NCBI GenBank assembly: GCA_963693315.1
Contig: OY856188.1
Coordinates: 101,062,462 to 101,126,461, forward strand
DNA: 64,000 nt
Reading direction: 5' to 3'
Source: Diogma glabrata
Taxonomy: Eukaryota > Arthropoda > Insecta > Diptera > Cylindrotomidae
Shown here: positions 59,305-64,000 of the stretch, piece after piece
Layout: every line of letters begins with the position of its first letter
How positions within the stretch are numbered: the stretch's first letter is position 1
The notes under the pieces: model-generated
What the model saw: the letters and a program-made list of their open reading frames with translations, nothing else
What the model was told of the DNA's origin: nothing
Databases searched by the model: none
Program-made: the position numbers and the translations under genes

Positions 59305-59865
59305 TGGTCTTAAAACGATTTATGTTTTGTTGACATATATTGTAATTCCTACTAAAGAGCACATTGGTTGTCTCGCAACCACCGACTGCAATAAAAATAG
59401 TTTTATATATTTATGATACATATTGAACTCGCACACCGTACAGAACTTGGTCTCAACCAAAAATTCTAAATTGTAGTCCATGGTTTTCGACACGGCCTTT
59501 GAATAAATACTGCTTACCTTTTCACATGTAATATGCAGCAAAATCTAAACTCCCAATAACGTTCTGAAATACATTGCTGTTATTTTTATGTCTGTCCTAT
59601 TTGTTATTTTGCAGAAAACTAAGCATTTATTCAATAATACTAAATCCAACACGTATTTAGAGGAACTTTATAGACAAAATTAAAAGAAGCGTCCCTTATT
59701 AGCTTCAAAACGTATATGGATGTATGAAGCATTAAATCAACACAACATTGCTTGAAAGAACAACGTGTCACAGAAATTAAAATAATCACCCGAATCAATC
59801 CTGAAACATTTTATTCATTCAAAAAAAAATCAATTATAATTAATTATTGGTTCAAAAATTGTAAT
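59305..59865. other. Intergenic, HAT1 3' side
   Basis: No gene. The HAT1 polyadenylation signal (AATAAA on the - strand) lies at about 59810-59815. A 73-codon - strand frame at 59320-59541 is not supported by any family resemblance. Confidence 0.5.
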
Positions 59866-61204
59866 TTAATCGTTTGCAATTCGTTCTAGAATATGTTTGT
59901 AGTCATTTACAACATCCTGCAATTGAAAACAAGAATTACAAATGTTTATAGTTTCAAATGAATTAACATATAATAATTACTTTAAATTCCAATCTCAATT
60001 GCACTATTCTCTCTTCCACGGTCGGTAACATTGCTTGGGCGGCAGTTACTTCTACTCCTTTCAATTTCACTTTCTCTATATCTGATTTTTGACGGAAAAA
60101 GACTAAATTTAATCTCTTCTTAACATCCAACCGATATGCCTGAAATTCTTTTTCATTATTTATATTTGTATTTTTAAACCTTAAAATTTCGTAAACAATT
60201 CTAGCTTGTCGTTTATTAATTTTTGCTTTTTTTCTAGCTTCAATTATCATATCTTGATTAAAGCCAAGACGTAATTTATTCGGTGCAAATGAAGGCAAAT
60301 TTTGACACAATTTTACGTCGATATAGTTACGAATCCTTGTAAACTCTTCGGAAGGATCTTCGACAGTTAAATCCAATATTCTACTGTCTTTCAAGAAACA
60401 TTGATATATTGTTTCAATGAATTTTGTACCTATTCCCATTTTTTGAAATGGAGGTAAAATCAATATTTGACTTAAACTTGGTCGAATATGTTCTGGATAT
60501 GCGTAATACTGGTATACCGTTGCGTATCCTACGCTCGCGTACATATCATTTCCACTACTATTCTTATACTTTTCATAAACAATGAAATACATCCATTGCA
60601 AATCATCGACATCAATATAATTAGCAGCATCGGCAAACCATAAAATAAATGATTGTAATCTCAAAAAGTATTGTTTAAAATTTGGAGTGTTTAAATCACA
60701 TTTATATATTTCAAATGTTCTCGTTGTTCCTAAAAGATAACAAATTGTATATAGGATATTGTTTAGTTACGATATGGATATATGTTTAGTACCTTTGTGA
60801 CACTCAAATTCTATTAACTTTTCCCCTACTGGTTTAAAACGCTCATTTTTCACTATAGCCTTGGCAAACTCATCTAGGCTGGTGTAATAATGACCGTCTG
60901 GAAGAATTTCAGATATCTCTGATTCAATATCATTCGTTTTGATTTCTTCTTGATTCAAACATTCAACTTTCTTTGAAAATTTATAGTCAAAGTAGATATT
61001 TAGGGGACCAGCCGTATAGTATAGATGCACTTTTAAATTACTGAAACCAAAAATCTTTTCATTTTCACCAAAAATCTGATGTGCCATTTCTGGATGAAAA
61101 ATTAGTGAATCGTCCTCTAGATCACATTGTTCGCGAACTAGTTTAAACTCAACAACCTCCACTGCATTTGAAACATATTTCCCTAAATCTACCATCTGGG
61201 TCAT
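59866..61204 (-). CDS. HAT1: Histone acetyltransferase type B catalytic subunit
   Basis: Exons 60793-61204, 59981-60729 and 59866-59916 join with introns of 63 and 64 bp to 403 residues; vertebrate HAT1 is about 419. The N-terminal HAT1 domain covers about 20-190, with NIYFDYKFSKKV and PDGHYYTSLDEFAKAI. The GNAT domain follows: ILPPFQKMGIGTKF (about 229-242) binds acetyl-CoA through its QxxGxG pattern, and LTVEDPSEEF (about 258-267) holds the catalytic Glu region. A C-terminal helix ends DVVNDYKHILERIA. HAT1 acetylates new histone H4 at Lys5 and Lys12 with RbAp46/48 before deposition. The start MTQMVDLG is preceded by a possible acceptor (TTAATTCTAG), so a 5' UTR intron is possible. The gene lies 747 bp downstream of DELE1 on the same strand. 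Confidence 0.95.
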
Positions 61205-61951
61205 ATTTTTCTAGAATTAAAAATAAAATTTCAAAATATTAAAAGAGCGGGAAAAAATTGTGCTTCTGTGAACATTGATATTACTCAATTACCAATTAGG
61301 ATTGTTTACGTATTATATTACAAAGTGTTTTAAGTTTGCTTGAAACAACTACGCCAGAAACAAATTTTAAATTAGATATTTAGCAATTAATTTTTCACAA
61401 ATTTTATAAAACAAATATTTTAGCGCTTGCTAATTTGACATCTATCTATTAATGTCGATATAGTAGACCATTTACTAATCATGTCGTGATCCATTTCAGC
61501 CTCAAAATATTTCTTTCGAACTAGATTATAGAGCTTTTCACCTGATTATATTGCGTTTCAAATCGTTATATATATATAGAAAAATCGACGTACAGCAATG
61601 AGAATTAGAAACCAAAAACTATGTATTAAAATAATTATTGTAAATTTAGTAAGTAAATAATAAGAATTCATAGTAAAAACAACTTAAAAACAACCCAAAA
61701 CTATCTGGACTTGCAGGAAATAACTATTTAGTTCTTGAAATATAAATCAGCAGATCACAGCTGTCAAGATATTTTCGGTAAATTGCGGAATTTGTTCCTA
61801 TATGTAAACAAAAACAAGGACAATAAACAATGATTTTCGCTTTGAATTAGATAACATATTTTTTGATAATACAATTTTATTATGAAGAAAAATTCTACAT
61901 GTTTTTACATAATAGGTTTAAACAAAATTCAGTATACATTTTAATAAGTAA
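61205..61951. promoter_or_regulatory. Region between DELE1 and HAT1
   Basis: AT-rich and without a gene. It should hold the HAT1 promoter and the DELE1 3' end; an AATAAA for DELE1 on the - strand lies at about 61877-61882. No clear core promoter motif. Confidence 0.4.
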
Positions 61952-63435
61952 TTAATATATTTTCTGTAATTTCAAAGCACTTTCGAATAATAACGTCTTA
62001 TTGGGATTGGCAACTGCATGTTTTGAAATCTCTACATTTGATGATGACGATTTCATACCAAGGGCAACTTGCGCTTCACGTTGCCCTAAATTTGCAGCTG
62101 CATTAAAACAGGCACGTGCTGCGTTCGCATTCTTTTTCAATCCACCAAGCCCTCGAATGTAATAAACGCCCAAGTTATACATTGCCTTTGGATGACCTAA
62201 AGATGATGCAATTTGATAACATTCTTGGGCTATGTTTAAGTTTTTTTCCACACCTAATCCCTTCTCGTAACATATTGCTAAATTGAAAGTTGCACTAGCA
62301 TGATTATGACTTGTAGCTAGCTTTAAATGAGATACAGCAGTTTTGTAATCGCCAGCTTTGATATTTTCAATTCCCAATTCAAATTCAATGTCGCCAAGTA
62401 CGTTCATTAAATCGTGTACAGCAGAATCGATAGTTTGGTTGGGCTCCTATAATGTTATTTAATTAGATTAACTAAATTAGATTGATGAAATATTTACATA
62501 CTTTAAGCTGAGTTTCGTTTTCGTTGTTCGATTCAACTGTCTTCTTTGATGACAAAAATTGTTCATCAAACGGTTTGTAGGAATCGTTGTCGTAGATAAG
62601 CTTCTTATGCCCAAGAAGAACTGGTGTTAAGGATTGATAGTTATTGGTATGTATATATCTATTTTGATGCAGATATAAGTTAGGGTAGCCATATCTTTGT
62701 TCCCATCCAACACGGCGACGTCTTAAAAACAGAACCTGGCTTGTATACCATCCACATATTATGGCACTACTCTAAAATTTAATTTAAAAAAAAAATTAAA
62801 GTGAAAAAAATACAAAATATAACTACTATCATGGCTACTTTCATGATATATTAATATAAGCTATTTCACTTCTAAAGACTGTGTTTTGAATGGAAGGTCA
62901 AAGACTGGAGTCTAGGTAGCAACAAAAAGTTGATAAACTTTCAAATGTCTAGAATTTAGATCTACTAATTAGCTTCTTAAAACTGTTGAACAAAACATCT
63001 AATTAATTAAGTATTTATAGTTATATAATATATTTCATGAATGTTTTTGTTATTCAAAATAAGCTTAAGGTATTGATGCTAATGAACAATAACTACAGCA
63101 ATTAACAAACTAAATAAAAAAAACACACTTACCCACGTCAATGCTCCAATAAAAGATGAATTTAGGCAGCACTGTTTTGGACGAATTTTCTCTTTGAAAT
63201 CCTCATCGTTTGTTTGAGAGCCAGTTGTCTTCTCTTGCTTATCAGACGATCTAAAGTTTTCATTTCCTGATCCTGAATCACATATAAATTTTTGATTTGT
63301 AAAATTAGTCAAAGAATCACTGCAGTTGTTAAAAAAATTTTCACTGTTGCTGCAGGCCCAAGTTTTCTTTACTTCTAAAACATTGCATGTTTTATCAAGT
63401 GTATCTTTAATTCGACGTGTAACATATTTCCACAT
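61952..63435 (-). CDS. DELE1: DELE1-like protein (death ligand signal enhancer)
   Basis: Exons 63133-63435, 62502-62771 and 61952-62446 join in frame (all introns phase 0; 361 and 55 bp) to 355 residues. The start MWKYVTRRI, a hydrophobic segment at the first splice junction (FIGALTWSSAIICGWY) and a Sel1/TPR region (about 207-330) match the layout of DELE1. The repeats have the Sel1 pattern: FELGIENIKAGDYKTAVSHL, ATFNLAICYEKGLGV, AMYNLGVYYIRGLG and AQVALGMKSSS. In humans DELE1 is imported into mitochondria. On stress it is cut by OMA1 and its C-terminal Sel1 part assembles in the cytosol and activates HRI, starting the integrated stress response. This protein has three repeats against about seven in human DELE1. 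Family assignment is good; the function in insects is inferred. Confidence 0.8.
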
Positions 63436-63871
63436 TTCTTAACATGAAACACTTATAATTAATTACTTTTAATTACTTTTCAATGCTGTTTTGTATTAAA
63501 CTTAAATTCGCAGAAGACGATTTACATCCTTGAGCGACGGCCATTTACTTTATTTGACGTTTTAATTAGAAGTTCAAAATACTGGTATACTCATGCTCTA
63601 CTATCAAAACAAACATAGGATTATTTAAGGTATATGATTTTTATTAAAATAAATAACAAAATTACAAATTAAAATGTTTTTAAATCATTATAAATCGTTG
63701 GTTTCATTTTGAAGTTGCTTAAAAAAAAATAAAAAAAGTGATTACTTTTAAAAAGATTTCTATTTTATTTATCTTGGAAATTTATAATCACCTTATATTA
63801 CATCTGTCAAATAAGTGTCATAGTTGAATGTTTGTGGAAAGCATTTCTAGCAATTATTTTAAAAAATAAGT
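63436..63871. promoter_or_regulatory. Divergent promoter region, DELE1 and next gene
   Basis: 436 bp between two divergent start codons. Both promoters must lie here. The interval is AT-rich without a clear TATA box; a repeated TTAATTACTTTTAATTACTT (63457-63477) is the only notable motif. Confidence 0.5.
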
Positions 63872-64000
63872 ATGAAATTGTCCACAGATAATAGTGATGA
63901 AGATTCCGGTAAGTTTTAAATAGTTGTTATTGAATTTAAGGAATTAATAGTTATGATTTTACAGGATCTGGTTCCGAATCTGATTCTCCAGAATCGAATA
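63872..64000 (+). CDS. 5' end of an unidentified gene, acidic N terminus (partial)
   Basis: The first exon (63872-63908) reads MKLSTDNSDEDS and ends at a GT donor (GTAAGTTT). After a 56-bp intron ending TTTTACAG, the second exon opens at 63965 in phase with GSGSESDSPESN and runs off the window. Ser/Asp/Glu-rich N termini of this type are common in chromatin and transcription elongation factors, but 24 residues do not identify a family. The splice signals, matching phase and the divergent position next to DELE1 make a real gene likely. Confidence 0.65.

Overview
This window is eukaryotic nuclear DNA from an insect. The host genes have short GT-AG introns (54-75 bp in several genes) and proteins of insect type. 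The background is very AT-rich, and most of the sequence is transposable elements. A dipteran or a close relative is plausible from the compact introns and the Jagunal and katanin sequences, but I cannot fix the lineage.

Host genes. (1) 11532-12470, + strand: Jagunal, an ER membrane protein, three exons, complete. (2) 13687-17281, - strand: a katanin p60-type microtubule-severing AAA ATPase, five exons; one intron of 60 nt keeps the frame open. (3) 36782-37207, - strand: a small predicted secreted protein with prohormone-like dibasic sites, not identified. (4) 59866-61204, - strand: histone acetyltransferase HAT1, three exons. (5) 61952-63435, - strand: a DELE1-like mitochondrial stress-relay protein with Sel1 repeats, three exons. 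(6) From 63872, + strand: the first exon and part of the second exon of an unidentified gene with a Ser/Asp/Glu-rich N terminus. It is divergent from DELE1 across a 436-bp shared promoter region. Jagunal and katanin converge tail to tail.

The rest is a layered transposon record. 1-5740 holds AT-rich repeats, an inverted-repeat element, a long hairpin and a local duplication. 5743-11002 is a TIR element split by a decayed hAT transposon (6082-10104) with a perfect 8-bp target duplication; the hAT itself holds a LINE tail and a MITE. 18960-20960 is a decayed non-LTR reverse transcriptase. 23149-24202 is a TIR element with a possible Sola-like 4-bp duplication and a transposase C terminus. 24217-27134 is a foldback-type element whose arms are built from tandem repeats. 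28825-32330 is a decayed APE-type LINE. 38058-43006 is a PIF/Harbinger element holding a second TIR element, which holds a hAT, which holds a LINE fragment.

51180-54611 is a full-length RTE-type LINE with one uninterrupted 1009-residue frame and a 12-bp target duplication. 55590-59304 holds two further copies of the 5743-11002 family, broken by four MITE insertions and by a Penelope-like element with a GIY-YIG endonuclease. Because three copies of that family lie in one window, several insertions can be checked against their own empty sites. Solo or partial LTRs with TGTTACG ends, a 106-bp perfect palindrome, a 329-bp tandem repeat and a 297-bp TA array complete the picture. I saw no rRNA gene, no standard tRNA gene and no CRISPR array.
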